A DNA stretch of 42,982 nucleotides, taken from positions 1 to 42,982 of IMG/VR virus record IMGVR_UViG_3300018079_000018; one strand, 5' to 3'. The stretch comes from a virus. Positions 22,697 through 30,374 of this stretch are shown piece by piece. The notes beneath the pieces were generated by a model. That model was given only the letters and a program-made list of their open reading frames with translations, did no database searches and was not told the DNA's origin. Made by a program: the position numbers and the translations under genes. Each line of letters starts with the position of its first letter. Positions within the stretch are counted from its first letter, which is position 1.

Positions 22697-22785
22697 CGTG
22701 CCCGGCGTGGCTGACAGTTGGTGGTTGGATCAAAAAGGAAAAGGCAATCCGTACTATTACGGACAATGCCGGAAAGGTTGGCGAT

Positions 22786-23109
22786 ATGAGACAGCAAAAA
22801 TTCACTGCGAAGAGCGCGTTGTGGCTGACGATTGCGGGCGGGATCGTATTCATCGCGGGCTGCCTGGCGAACACGGGCTGTGTGGCCGAGGGAGATTGGA
22901 AGTACACCCTCACGACGCCCGTGGGTGATTGGTCGATCGCCGGCGACGCGACCCCGCCAAAACCGGAAGACAAAGCGACGGTGCTCACCTTCGACAATTG
23001 GTTCAAGAAATGGTGGGAGGCGTTGACCGAGATTTGGACCGCCGATCCGCCGCCTCCCCCCGCCGCGGCGACGACTACGATCACCGCGCCGCCGAAGAAA
23101 CCCGAGTAA
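22786..23109 (+). CDS. Lipoprotein with proline-rich tail, possible outer spanin
   Basis: The protein has 107 residues from ATG 22786; the frame opens further back at TTG 22693, but the lipoprotein signal fits the ATG. Residues 1-30 have a basic start, a hydrophobic core and lipobox-like Cys (IVFIAGC, ANTGC). The C-terminus is proline-rich (WTADPPPPPAAA). Small Pro-rich lipoproteins next to small membrane proteins are typical of Rz1-type spanins. The stop overlaps the next ATG. Confidence 0.55.
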   Translation: MRQQKFTAKSALWLTIAGGIVFIAGCLANTGCVAEGDWKYTLTTPVGDWSIAGDATPPKPEDKATVLTFDNWFKKWWEALTEIWTADPPPPPAAATTTITAPPKKPE

Positions 23110-23636
23110 TGAAAGTCCTGGTCACAGTCTGGCTCCTACTTTTCCTTCGGGGAGGAGGAATCGGGGACGATGTGGGTCGGGAAGTCGATTTCAAGTTTGA
23201 ATCGCTTCCCCTCGGCGCCAGTCCGCGCGCGGAATGGACGGTGCAAGGCGTCCGAATCGCGGCCATGGGCGTCGGCGGTGATCTGCAAGTCAAAACGCGG
23301 GACGAACTCAGCCCGCCGGACTTCGGCGACCGGTTTCTCACCATCGAAGACACGAAGGCCTCGCATCTTCGTTTGATGTTTTTTCCACCCATCGCCGGCT
23401 TCGATTATCTGGCGACGATGGACCGGATGGGAGAACAACCCGCCATGCGGGCGTATCTTTTCATCGGTGGAGATTACACTTTTCGATACCCGACTGCGGA
23501 TTTCGGGCCTCGTGTCAATGAACGGATTTTGAAGCCTGGGGAACTCTGGGGCGATTCATATTTCTATAAACCCACGGTGATTTACGCGATTGATTTGAAG
23601 GGGACGCGGTTGGGCATGATTCGGATTACGCCCTAA
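23109..23636 (+). CDS. Secreted hypothetical protein
   Basis: The protein has 175 residues from ATG 23109, overlapping the previous stop by one base. A signal peptide (MKVLVTVWLLLFLRGGG) leads into a beta-rich domain (FKFESLPLGASPRAEWTVQG; AYLFIGGDYTFRYPTADFGP; VIYAIDLKGTRLGMIRI). No family is recognised. It may act at the host envelope. Confidence 0.5.
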   Translation: MKVLVTVWLLLFLRGGGIGDDVGREVDFKFESLPLGASPRAEWTVQGVRIAAMGVGGDLQVKTRDELSPPDFGDRFLTIEDTKASHLRLMFFPPIAGFDYLATMDRMGEQPAMRAYLFIGGDYTFRYPTADFGPRVNERILKPGELWGDSYFYKPTVIYAIDLKGTRLGMIRITP

Positions 23637-23702
23637 TGCAAAGTGGACGGGAAGCCGCGGATGGCGGGCGGGACCGATGTCACCGGCTTCTTTTCCCTCT
23701 CC

Positions 23703-23740
23703 GGAGCGCCGCCGCCCACGACCCGATGCGGCGGCGCTCC
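23703..23740. terminator. Strong GC hairpin, possible terminator
   Basis: Perfect 13-base arms GGAGCGCCGCCGC and GCGGCGGCGCTCC enclose a 12-base loop, 67 bases after the previous stop. No T-run follows (ACTTTGCTCG), so it is not a classic intrinsic terminator. It may stall or protect transcripts. It is the only element of this sequence that I see in the window. Confidence 0.4.
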
Positions 23741-23781
23741 ACTTTGCTCGAATAGGCGGTCTGCGGGCTTGATGAAATGAA

Positions 23782-23991
23782 ATGGAAAATAGCCGCCCGG
23801 CGGTAATAAGCGAGTGGAACCGTTCGGAAAATACCTATGGGTGTGATTGCCCGAAGTGCGGAACGTGGCTGAAAGTGTCCGCCCGGCACGTAGATGAGAA
23901 AGGAATCACGGTCCGCGAGCTGATCTGCACCAATCGCCGATGCGATTGGCATGGACGGATTCATTTTGTGAACGCGAGGAGGAACGGATGA
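23782..23991 (+). CDS. Small zinc-ribbon protein
   Basis: The protein has 69 residues from ATG 23782. Two Cys pairs, CDCPKCG near residue 21 and CTNRRC near residue 49, form a four-Cys zinc ribbon. Such proteins often bind nucleic acid or partner proteins. The stop overlaps the ATG at 23988. Confidence 0.55.
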   Translation: MENSRPAVISEWNRSENTYGCDCPKCGTWLKVSARHVDEKGITVRELICTNRRCDWHGRIHFVNARRNG

Positions 23992-24434
23992 AGGCGCAAG
24001 TGCTGCGGAGTTTATGGTTAGGATTAGGCTGCACGTTGATGCAATGTGCCCTGTGGTGGTGTTCTGGGTGCGGGGTGGGGCCGGGGTATCTGTTGAGCGG
24101 CCTGGTGATCGAAGACTTCCTGGACCAACGTTCACGCCCCGACGATGGGATCGACTGTTTCGATCTGAACGCAAACGCAGAATGCGATGAGGACGAAGAC
24201 GTCAATGGGGATGGTGTCTGCGACGCCTTGGATTGCCGAGGGACTGATGGAACCGATGGGAACGCCGGCGAGTCCGGAGCGCAAGGGGTTCCCGGCATAC
24301 CCGGCCCCCAAGGCGAACCCGGCGAGACGACAGTCATCATCGTAGACGATGACGACGAGGATGAAGACGGAGCAGGTGCCCCGCCGTTCGGTCATGCCTA
24401 CGGTCATGATCAACCGCCGGGGGGGAAGCCGTGA
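23988..24434 (+). CDS. Lipoprotein with calcium-site and collagen-like segments
   Basis: The protein has 148 residues from ATG 23988 with Shine-Dalgarno GAGGAGG. The hydrophobic start carries several Cys (LGLGCTLMQCALWWCSGC), so it is probably a lipoprotein. Residues about 55-85 are Asp-rich (CDEDEDVNGDGVCDALDC), like thrombospondin type 3 or dockerin calcium loops. Residues about 87-112 are Gly-X-Y collagen-like (GVPGIPGPQGEPGE). An acidic DDDDEDEDG patch and a His/Gly-rich end follow. The function is unknown; surface display on the host or virion attachment is possible. Confidence 0.55.
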   Translation: MKAQVLRSLWLGLGCTLMQCALWWCSGCGVGPGYLLSGLVIEDFLDQRSRPDDGIDCFDLNANAECDEDEDVNGDGVCDALDCRGTDGTDGNAGESGAQGVPGIPGPQGEPGETTVIIVDDDDEDEDGAGAPPFGHAYGHDQPPGGKP

Positions 24435-24829
24435 CGAGTAGACTTGTCGTCGTCTGGCTGCTCGTCGCGTCATTGTTCGTCTTCGAGATGGGCTGCGGGA
24501 CTCTTCTGCGCTTGTTTTCGTCCGATCGAGAGCAGAACGTGGAGTCGGATCAAAAACCAGGCGCCGAGGCCTCGGGTGGATCGAGCATTTGGCAATTCAA
24601 CTTCCAAAACGTAGCGGGCAAGGGGGGATGGGCCCTATTGCCGTTTATTCTTGGCGCGTGGTTCGTGAGGAGCCGCCGTCTCCGCGGCGGGTTGGACACG
24701 GTCATTGAGTCGATTCGGGAGAAACAGTGCGAAGATTGCAAACGGTGCGTCGAATCCCGAAACAACGCCCTGGTCAACAAGCGCGTCCGGGTGTTGAAGA
24801 AGAAATGGAAAGTTGAAGCATGCCGCTGA
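24431..24829 (+). CDS. Lipoprotein/membrane protein of unknown function
   Basis: The protein has 132 residues from GTG 24431, overlapping the previous stop. A signal sequence with lipobox VFEMGC is followed by a variable region, a second hydrophobic stretch (GGWALLPFILGAWFV) and a basic tail with CEDCKRC. It closes the embedded membrane/secreted block; its end overlaps the first tail gene. Confidence 0.5.
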   Translation: MTSRLVVVWLLVASLFVFEMGCGTLLRLFSSDREQNVESDQKPGAEASGGSSIWQFNFQNVAGKGGWALLPFILGAWFVRSRRLRGGLDTVIESIREKQCEDCKRCVESRNNALVNKRVRVLKKKWKVEACR

Positions 24830-25341
24830 GCGCACCGCAAGGTTCGATCTCCAAGGCGGTGGACAATCTGCGGGTGACGCTCGCTGATTCCACGACTTTC
24901 CGAACTTGGGTCGGGGCGGTTGATCAAGCCACGGCCCTGGTCAAAATCAATTACGAAAGCCTTCCGCCGCCGGCGGACAAAAACGAGCACACCCTCGCCG
25001 AATTGACCGCCTATCGGCCCTACGCATTGCTTTGGACGTCGCCGGAAAACGGGTTCCGGTTGAGTCATTTCGACAACGAATCCGGGGTGATGATGCTTCG
25101 GTTTGTGCAAACGGTGGAGATCATCATCGCCGACGACGCCGCTGAAATCGCCCGACGTTTCTTGAACACCCTGGGGGCGATATTCGATGAGATCATGGCC
25201 CTTAATCGAGTGGGCGGCTATCTGGCGACGGAAGCGATCGAATTGGAGTCCGGCCCCTTTCGCGCCGATGCGGATGAGGCCGCTGCGCAAGGCGATTACA
25301 TCTTCGCGGACGCGAAGTTGACTTGGGGGGTCGCGGAGTGA
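24820..25341 (+). CDS. Putative tail terminator / head-tail adaptor
   Basis: The protein has 173 residues from ATG 24820. The start ISKAVDNLRVTLADSTTFRTWVG and later YRPYALLWTSPENGF follow the shape of small alpha/beta tail-terminator proteins that cap the tail before head joining. Evidence is mainly position: it follows the joining protein and precedes tail completion and major tail genes. Confidence 0.45.
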   Translation: MPLSAPQGSISKAVDNLRVTLADSTTFRTWVGAVDQATALVKINYESLPPPADKNEHTLAELTAYRPYALLWTSPENGFRLSHFDNESGVMMLRFVQTVEIIIADDAAEIARRFLNTLGAIFDEIMALNRVGGYLATEAIELESGPFRADADEAAAQGDYIFADAKLTWGVAE

Positions 25342-25811
25342 TTACGTTCACCATGAAATACAGCGGAGAAATAAGCAAAAGCAAATGGAAGCTGGCGCTC
25401 AAGGCGGTTTGGTACGCCGTCGCACTGGCATGGGATAAACGATTTAAGATGGAGCACTTCAAACACGCGGGGGCGTCGAAATACAATTATGAACCACGAA
25501 GTTGGAAATACACACGCCGGAAAAAACGAATGCCGCCGGGGTACGGATTACCTCTGGTGTGGTCCGGTGCGAGCCGCACACTGGCGCAAATCAGGGATGT
25601 GCGGGGCGATTCCAAGGGGGCGAGGGCGGCGATTCACGCCCGCGGACTCAAGCGCAAACCAAAGAACAAGAAAACGAGCATGAGGGAGGAAATGCTGCGG
25701 GTCACCGAAGATGAAATCCGGACGTTGAATGCGGTGGCCAACAAGACTTTCGATATCGAATTGCGCAAAGCGCAACGCGGCGGATTGAGAACGAAGCGGT
25801 TGAACAGGTAA
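25338..25811 (+). CDS. Tail completion / morphogenesis protein (HK97 gp10- or gpZ-like)
   Basis: The protein has 157 residues from GTG 25338, overlapping the previous stop (GTGA). The motif YEPRSWKYTRRKKRMPPG, followed by PLVWSGASRTLAQ, is the mark of a widespread phage morphogenesis group in which PRS-Y-RRK precedes a PLVxSG turn. It is highly basic overall. It is placed between the terminator and the major tail protein, as expected for tail completion. Confidence 0.55.
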   Translation: MITFTMKYSGEISKSKWKLALKAVWYAVALAWDKRFKMEHFKHAGASKYNYEPRSWKYTRRKKRMPPGYGLPLVWSGASRTLAQIRDVRGDSKGARAAIHARGLKRKPKNKKTSMREEMLRVTEDEIRTLNAVANKTFDIELRKAQRGGLRTKRLNR

Positions 25812-25867
25812 GATGAGATAGGGAACGCGATCGCCTGCGATTGGAAGAGGACTTGAGTTGAATAAAA

Positions 25868-25894
25868 CCACTGCTGACGCAACAGCGGCACACC
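25868..25894 (+). promoter_or_regulatory. Small hairpin element before the major tail gene
   Basis: CCACTG at 25868-25873 pairs with CAGCGG at 25883-25888 (one mismatch), followed by CACACC. It lies 16 bases before the start of the 25911 gene and directly ahead of its AAAAAGGAG Shine-Dalgarno. The layout is the same as at 18446. Confidence 0.45.
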
Positions 25895-25910
25895 AAAAAG
25901 GAGATAGGCC

Positions 25911-26843
25911 ATGGCGGTGACGAACCGATACGGTTTGTACGGCGTACAGGTGGAGACCACGCTGCTCGGCGGGATGACCCGGCAGGCGATTCGCTTCGGA
26001 TCCACGCTGCGCAACGAACCGCGCAGCGGAGAGGTCTATGCGCGGTTCCAATCGCTGGTCGCCCAGAAACCGGGGGCGACCTTCGCCACGGAACACGTCG
26101 GGGCGGCGCTCGACATCATTCCGCTGACCGGCTTCAATCTGGAAAACGGGGTGAATGGGCTCCATCTCTATTCCCAGAAATGGCAGTCGGGGGGCAGTCG
26201 CGATACGGGCGCGGTGCACATTCGCGATCAGATCAAGGTGGGAATTCTGGCCCTGCGGAGATTGTCCTGCGATCACCAGGGGGACGCCGTGCTCGAGCTG
26301 GAGGCGGTGGCGGGATGGAATGGCTCGGACGTGGATGGCCCCATTTTGCGAACCAACAACATCTCCGTCCCGACCGGGTTGACCACCGGCGAACGATTCA
26401 CTTTGGGAAAAATCACGGTGGGGGGCGTCGTGCTCACTCATTTCCGTAGTTTGGAATTTGATTTCGGATTGGAGATCGTCAGCGAGGGTTCGGAGTCGGA
26501 GATTTGGGACCGATTCGTGGCCGTCCGTTCCATCCAGCCGCGCATGACGGTGCGGGGGATCAATCTGCAATGGTTCCTGGCCACCGGGGCCATCCCCATG
26601 ATCGGCAAAGCGGGCATTCACGCCAATACCACCGTGTACCTACGAGAACGAAAGGCCGGCGGGACCTTCGAACTCGATGCGACGATCACCCACATTCAGA
26701 TCACCGGCGATGGTTACATCACGATTGACACGCCCATGGACGCCAGCGGCCTGGAGGCCGGCGAATGCACGTTGATGATGGATTTCCGTTATGACGGAAC
26801 AAACGCTCCGTTGTTGATCGATACCACGGCGGCGATTCCGTAG
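25911..26843 (+). CDS. Major tail protein (probable)
   Basis: The protein has 310 residues from ATG 25911 with AAAAAGGAG before it. It is beta-rich with regular strands (NRYGLYGVQVETTLLGGMTR; HFRSLEFDFGLEIVSEGSES; GTFELDATITHIQITGDGYI), no membrane segment and no coiled coil. It sits where the tail tube gene belongs, ahead of the chaperone pair and tape measure. Its leader holds a hairpin element also found before the coat gene, consistent with high expression. Confidence 0.7.
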   Translation: MAVTNRYGLYGVQVETTLLGGMTRQAIRFGSTLRNEPRSGEVYARFQSLVAQKPGATFATEHVGAALDIIPLTGFNLENGVNGLHLYSQKWQSGGSRDTGAVHIRDQIKVGILALRRLSCDHQGDAVLELEAVAGWNGSDVDGPILRTNNISVPTGLTTGERFTLGKITVGGVVLTHFRSLEFDFGLEIVSEGSESEIWDRFVAVRSIQPRMTVRGINLQWFLATGAIPMIGKAGIHANTTVYLRERKAGGTFELDATITHIQITGDGYITIDTPMDASGLEAGECTLMMDFRYDGTNAPLLIDTTAAIP

Positions 26844-26849
26844 AAGGGG

Positions 26850-26956
26850 GTTATGGGCTTTAGACCATAGGCTATAGGCCGAGGAACTAGGCTATAGGCT
26901 GTAGACCGTAGGAAGAAACCAGCACCTACAGCCTTCAGCCTACAGCCTACAGCCTA
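26850..26956. repeat. Heptamer hairpin element H16 (longest)
   Basis: An extra run of degenerate units (GGGCTTTAGACCATAGGCTA) precedes a complete element with left arm GGCTATAGGCTGTAGACCGT, loop GGAAGAAACCAGCACC, and right arm of four CTACAGC-type units. It may be two elements fused. Confidence 0.85.
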
Positions 26957-26962
26957 ATTCGT

Positions 26963-27718
26963 ATGAGCGGTTTTTTGTATTTCGTTTCAGGTATGGTGGA
27001 CCCGCCGGAGATCGATCGGCTGCGGTCCATGGGTCTGGGTCATGCCTTCGATCGTCCTCCAGCCTACCGGGCGATCAGCGGGCCGGGACCATCCGGCCGA
27101 CCAGGACTGTTGATGGGCGTGCACGCTTGGGCGAACGGGGAATCCATCGGCTATTATCCGGATCGGCAGACGTGGCGGTGCAACGTTGCAACGCCCGATC
27201 GCTGCAACGACGAAGTGTGGACCGGGCTGTGGAACGAACGCCGCCCGCGAGGCGAGGAATTGTTGCGCCGTGACGCCTTGAACGGCCATCGGGTGCGCCT
27301 CGGCGACGGGGCGGAATGGTTGATCCCCGTGGCCCGGAAGTTGGTGCAACAAAATGGGGAGACGCGTTTCTATAATGCTCTTCCGCACGCGATGGACCTG
27401 GACGGGGACGGGAGATGGACGCAGCGTCGCATCGTCGACGAATACGTCCGACTTTGGTTGATCGCCGCACGTTTCTGGGACGTGTATGTTGCGGCGGCGG
27501 ATGAAGAGAACGCGACCGATCGTCCGTCGATGAGCGATGAGGAGATTTATGTTGCCGCGACGGACGCCCTGACGGTCAATTACCATGTATCGGCGCATGA
27601 GGTGGCGATGCTGGGATTGTTGATCGACGTCCGGGCGGGGGAAATCCTCAAGGCGGTCATCGACGTTCCGGCGCTCCATGAATGGAGCAAAAAAAAAGCC
27701 GCCGCAGCGCCGACGTGA
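26963..27718 (+). CDS. Putative tail assembly chaperone, gpG-like
   Basis: The protein has 251 residues from ATG 26963. The N-terminal part is mixed, and the C-terminal half is helical (AHEVAMLGLLIDVRAGEILK). No family motif is plain. The call rests on place, between major tail and tape measure, and on the slippery run of nine A at 27689-27697 near its end, which can shift ribosomes by -1 into the 27715 frame, as in lambda G-GT. Confidence 0.55.
   Translation: MSGFLYFVSGMVDPPEIDRLRSMGLGHAFDRPPAYRAISGPGPSGRPGLLMGVHAWANGESIGYYPDRQTWRCNVATPDRCNDEVWTGLWNERRPRGEELLRRDALNGHRVRLGDGAEWLIPVARKLVQQNGETRFYNALPHAMDLDGDGRWTQRRIVDEYVRLWLIAARFWDVYVAAADEENATDRPSMSDEEIYVAATDALTVNYHVSAHEVAMLGLLIDVRAGEILKAVIDVPALHEWSKKKAAAAPT
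27689..27697 (+). promoter_or_regulatory. Probable -1 programmed frameshift site
   Basis: Nine A in frame as AAA AAA AAA follow AGC. Slipping back one base leads into AGC CGC CGC AGC GCC GAC GTG AGC, the same frame as the 27715-27840 ORF. The fused product would gain about 47 residues. No downstream pseudoknot was worked out. Confidence 0.55.
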
Positions 27719-27840
27719 GCAGCCGAACACTGCAATATCAGGCGTGGGCCATCGGCCGTGCCGCAACCTACGCCCCGACGATGGCCGATTGGTGGAGATT
27801 GAGTAACGAGTATGGCGCTAGCTACAAAACTTGCATTTGA
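27715..27840 (+). CDS. Frameshift extension of the tail chaperone (gpT-like part)
   Basis: It is open in the -1 frame relative to the 26963 gene from the slippery site to the stop at 27838-27840. GTG 27715 overlaps the upstream stop, so independent initiation is also possible (41 residues, including QAWAIGRAATYAPTMADWWR). It overlaps the tape measure start by 29 bases, as gpT-type extensions commonly do. Confidence 0.5.
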   Translation: MSSRTLQYQAWAIGRAATYAPTMADWWRLSNEYGASYKTCI

Positions 27841-29215
27841 AGTTGCGGGGGAAGACCGCTCCGCGGCCGTGTTCTTGAAATTACAGGCCCGCGTCCAGGA
27901 ACTTGAGGGCAAGCTGCGCAGCGCGGGGCGGACCGGCCAGGCGTCGGGGGACTCCATTTCCCAGGGGATGCGGGCGGCGACGCGGGAAGTCAGCAATCTC
28001 GTGGGCAGTTGGTTCACCTTGCAAGGCGGCGTTCAGGCGGTCAGTCAATCGTTGCAGACGTACATCCGTAATATGGAGGAGGCGTCCGCGGCGGGGGACA
28101 CGTTCGCGCGTGCGGCGCGGGGCTTTGCCTTCGAATCGGCGGGCGGGTCTCGCGCTCAACTGCAACATATCCTGGACACCGCCGCGATCCACGGGATCGA
28201 GAAGCCGGAGGTGGCCATCGACCTGGCCGACACGCTCCAGGATATGCTCGGCGGCGACTTCAAGGCCGCGATGCGTGAATTCGGGGAGCTGGCGAAACTC
28301 ACCGGGGCAGGCGTGCCCGCCGGGGGATTGAAAGATATCGCCGTCGCGGCACTGAGTCGGGGCCGGGACCCCGGTCAACTCGGTCGAGAAATCACAGAGG
28401 TTGGGGCGCGGACGGGGATAGGGGGGGAGAAATTAACCAATTTCATGCGCGGGATCGAACTCTTCCCGGATATGGGCGAGGGCCTGGCGACGGCCGCGAT
28501 GCTCATGCAACGGCTCGGCGAGCGTAAGACGCAAAGCGGACTCACCAGCATCGTCGACGCCATGAGTGATGGCGCCCCCAAGGAATTCCAACAGTTCATG
28601 CGCAAGAGTATGGGACTGGGCAAGGCGGCGACCTTCGCGGAGAAGATGGACGCCCTGGCCACGGCGGGGATCGACACCGTCGAGAAGCTGCAACACGCGG
28701 GGATCAAGGAGATCACCCAAGCGCAGGCGCTTTCCATCGCCATCGGACGGCGCGGAGAAATCACGGGACTGGCCGGGTCCCTGCCCGGGACGGCGACGGA
28801 AGCGAACCTATTGACGCGGATCGCGCGCGCTGAGGAAGAGAACCCGCAACTGCGCCTTGCACGGCAGAACGCGGCGCTGCGTGCTGGTCAGGCCAATCTG
28901 CAAATGCTGGAAGCGACGGGCATCGAGGGGCAACTCATCGAACAGCGCGGGCTCAAGGTTGGCATGACGCTCAGGCGGGCCGGCGTGGAGCAATTTGGCC
29001 CGATGGACGTGATCGATTCGTCGGGGCGGGCCACGACCGGAGCAAGGATCTTGAATCGCATCGACGAAGTAACGGGCGGCAGTTCTATAACTCGACAGAT
29101 GGATGCCGTCGATCGCTTCCTTCAACGCGCGGACAGCGCCTTCGAAAAACTTGAACGTGCGACGGAAAACCTCCGCGGAGGCGCGGCATTGGTGCCGGCG
29201 ACGGAGGACCGATAA
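27812..29215 (+). CDS. Tape measure protein (short)
   Basis: The protein has 467 residues from ATG 27812. The start is LAFEVAGEDRSAAVFLKLQARVQELEGKLR, a coiled-coil opening usual in tape measures. Long Ala/Gly-rich helices and LAGSLPGTATEANLLTRIAR follow, with a helical end (VDRFLQRADSAFEKLERATE). No clear membrane segment or hydrolase domain is seen. At the usual about 0.15 nm of tail per residue, the tail would be near 70 nm, shorter than lambda. It sets tail length and is ejected with the DNA. Confidence 0.7.
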   Translation: MALATKLAFEVAGEDRSAAVFLKLQARVQELEGKLRSAGRTGQASGDSISQGMRAATREVSNLVGSWFTLQGGVQAVSQSLQTYIRNMEEASAAGDTFARAARGFAFESAGGSRAQLQHILDTAAIHGIEKPEVAIDLADTLQDMLGGDFKAAMREFGELAKLTGAGVPAGGLKDIAVAALSRGRDPGQLGREITEVGARTGIGGEKLTNFMRGIELFPDMGEGLATAAMLMQRLGERKTQSGLTSIVDAMSDGAPKEFQQFMRKSMGLGKAATFAEKMDALATAGIDTVEKLQHAGIKEITQAQALSIAIGRRGEITGLAGSLPGTATEANLLTRIARAEEENPQLRLARQNAALRAGQANLQMLEATGIEGQLIEQRGLKVGMTLRRAGVEQFGPMDVIDSSGRATTGARILNRIDEVTGGSSITRQMDAVDRFLQRADSAFEKLERATENLRGGAALVPATEDR

Positions 29216-29216
29216 G

Positions 29217-29290
29217 ACTGAAGGCTATAGGCTATGGGCTATAGACCGTAGGCGCAGATCTACAGCCTATAGCCTACAGCCTACAGCCTG
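29217..29290. repeat. Heptamer hairpin element H17
   Basis: The left arm is GGCTATAGGCTATGGGCTAT, the loop GCGCAGA, and the right arm TCTACAGCCTATAGCCTACA plus one unit. It separates the tape measure from the next tail gene. Confidence 0.85.
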
Positions 29291-29299
29291 GAAACTACG

Positions 29300-29686
29300 A
29301 TGGCCACCGGCGTCAATGACAACCTGGGTCTCGACGTGGTCTGCGATTTGTTGCGCGGTCCTGCGCCGGCCCTCACCGAACAGGTGGAGACGTGGCGCGT
29401 GCCGGGCATCGACGGCATCGGCGCCCACAAGACCGGCAAGGCCGCGGAGATGTATAGTTTCCAGGCCATCGAATACGGCACCTCGGCGGAAGTGGAGACG
29501 TGGTATGCGAATCTTCAATTACAAGTGGGAAAAATCTGCACCGTGACGGACGATTGGGGAACGGCGGTGACCAACATCCTCATCACTCGCGTCACGCAAT
29601 TGAGCAAAATGGCGGCCAGATTGTCCGCCTCCGCGACCTCCATTGCCCGCGGGGAAGTGCGCATCGAGGGGCAGAAGACGAACTAG
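29300..29686 (+). CDS. Minor tail protein
   Basis: The protein has 128 residues from ATG 29300. It has beta strands (EMYSFQAIEYGTSAEVETWY; VTNILITRVTQLSK) without membrane segments. It is the first gene after the tape measure, the usual place of distal tail or small baseplate proteins. The family is not recognised. Confidence 0.5.
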   Translation: MATGVNDNLGLDVVCDLLRGPAPALTEQVETWRVPGIDGIGAHKTGKAAEMYSFQAIEYGTSAEVETWYANLQLQVGKICTVTDDWGTAVTNILITRVTQLSKMAARLSASATSIARGEVRIEGQKTN

Positions 29687-29743
29687 GCTGAAGACTAGGC
29701 TGTAGACTGTAGACTGTAGGCTGTAGGCCGTAGGGTGTAGGCG
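29685..29743. repeat. Heptamer element H18 (left-arm units only)
   Basis: About eight units (GGCTGTAGACTGTAGACTGT and more) run from the previous stop to the next ATG. No right arm is seen. Confidence 0.8.
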
Positions 29744-29744
29744 C

Positions 29745-30326
29745 ATGGCGATCACGAGCACGATGACAACGCGGATCGGACAAATCACTTTGGTGATCGT
29801 GACCAGTGGTCTGACACCGCCGGTGTACTTTCATTGGTATCTCGACGGGGCCTACATGGGTATGACCGGCGAGGGAAGTTTTTCCTTAGCCCTGAAGGAA
29901 GATGAGCAGGCGCGCGTCGAAGTGATTGACACCACGGACCCGGCGTTCGATCCGCTGGCCGCGCCGCCGGCATTCTTCCCGGCGCGGTTTACGATTCATT
30001 GGGTCCGAAGTCTGGCGACCGATGCGGCCGAATATCGCATCGAAGAGACCAACGACGGAGGAGCGTGGACGGCGGTGGGACGAGTGCCGCACGATGACGA
30101 AGTGTGGGATTATCGATTTCTCAGCGATCGATTGGTTGATTTGACGCTCTACGGCTGGCGCGTAGTTCCCGTCGACCGCGCTGGCAATGACGGCACACCG
30201 CTGGTTATCGGGGCGGTGGAAGTGTATTGGAATTATCTCCAAACGGTGGTGCGATCGCCTGATGCGCCGCGATGGAATTTTGCATGGAGTCCGGGAACAC
30301 AGCGGGTTACCTTCGCCGCCGCCTGA
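29745..30326 (+). CDS. Minor tail protein with fibronectin-III-like strands
   Basis: The protein has 193 residues from ATG 29745. PPVYFHWYLDGAYMGMTGEG and AEYRIEETNDGGAWTAVGRV read like two Ig/FN3-type beta sandwiches, the usual decoration domains of tail proteins. It probably takes part in host contact or tail-tip structure. The family call is by pattern only. Confidence 0.5.
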   Translation: MAITSTMTTRIGQITLVIVTSGLTPPVYFHWYLDGAYMGMTGEGSFSLALKEDEQARVEVIDTTDPAFDPLAAPPAFFPARFTIHWVRSLATDAAEYRIEETNDGGAWTAVGRVPHDDEVWDYRFLSDRLVDLTLYGWRVVPVDRAGNDGTPLVIGAVEVYWNYLQTVVRSPDAPRWNFAWSPGTQRVTFAAA

Positions 30327-30369
30327 CGGCTGTAGGCTGTGGGCTGTGGGCTGTAGACTGTAGGTTGTA
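30327..30369. repeat. Heptamer element H19 (left-arm units only)
   Basis: Five to six GGCTGTA/GGCTGTG units fill the gap between two tail genes. No right arm is present. Confidence 0.75.
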
Positions 30370-30374
30370 AAACG

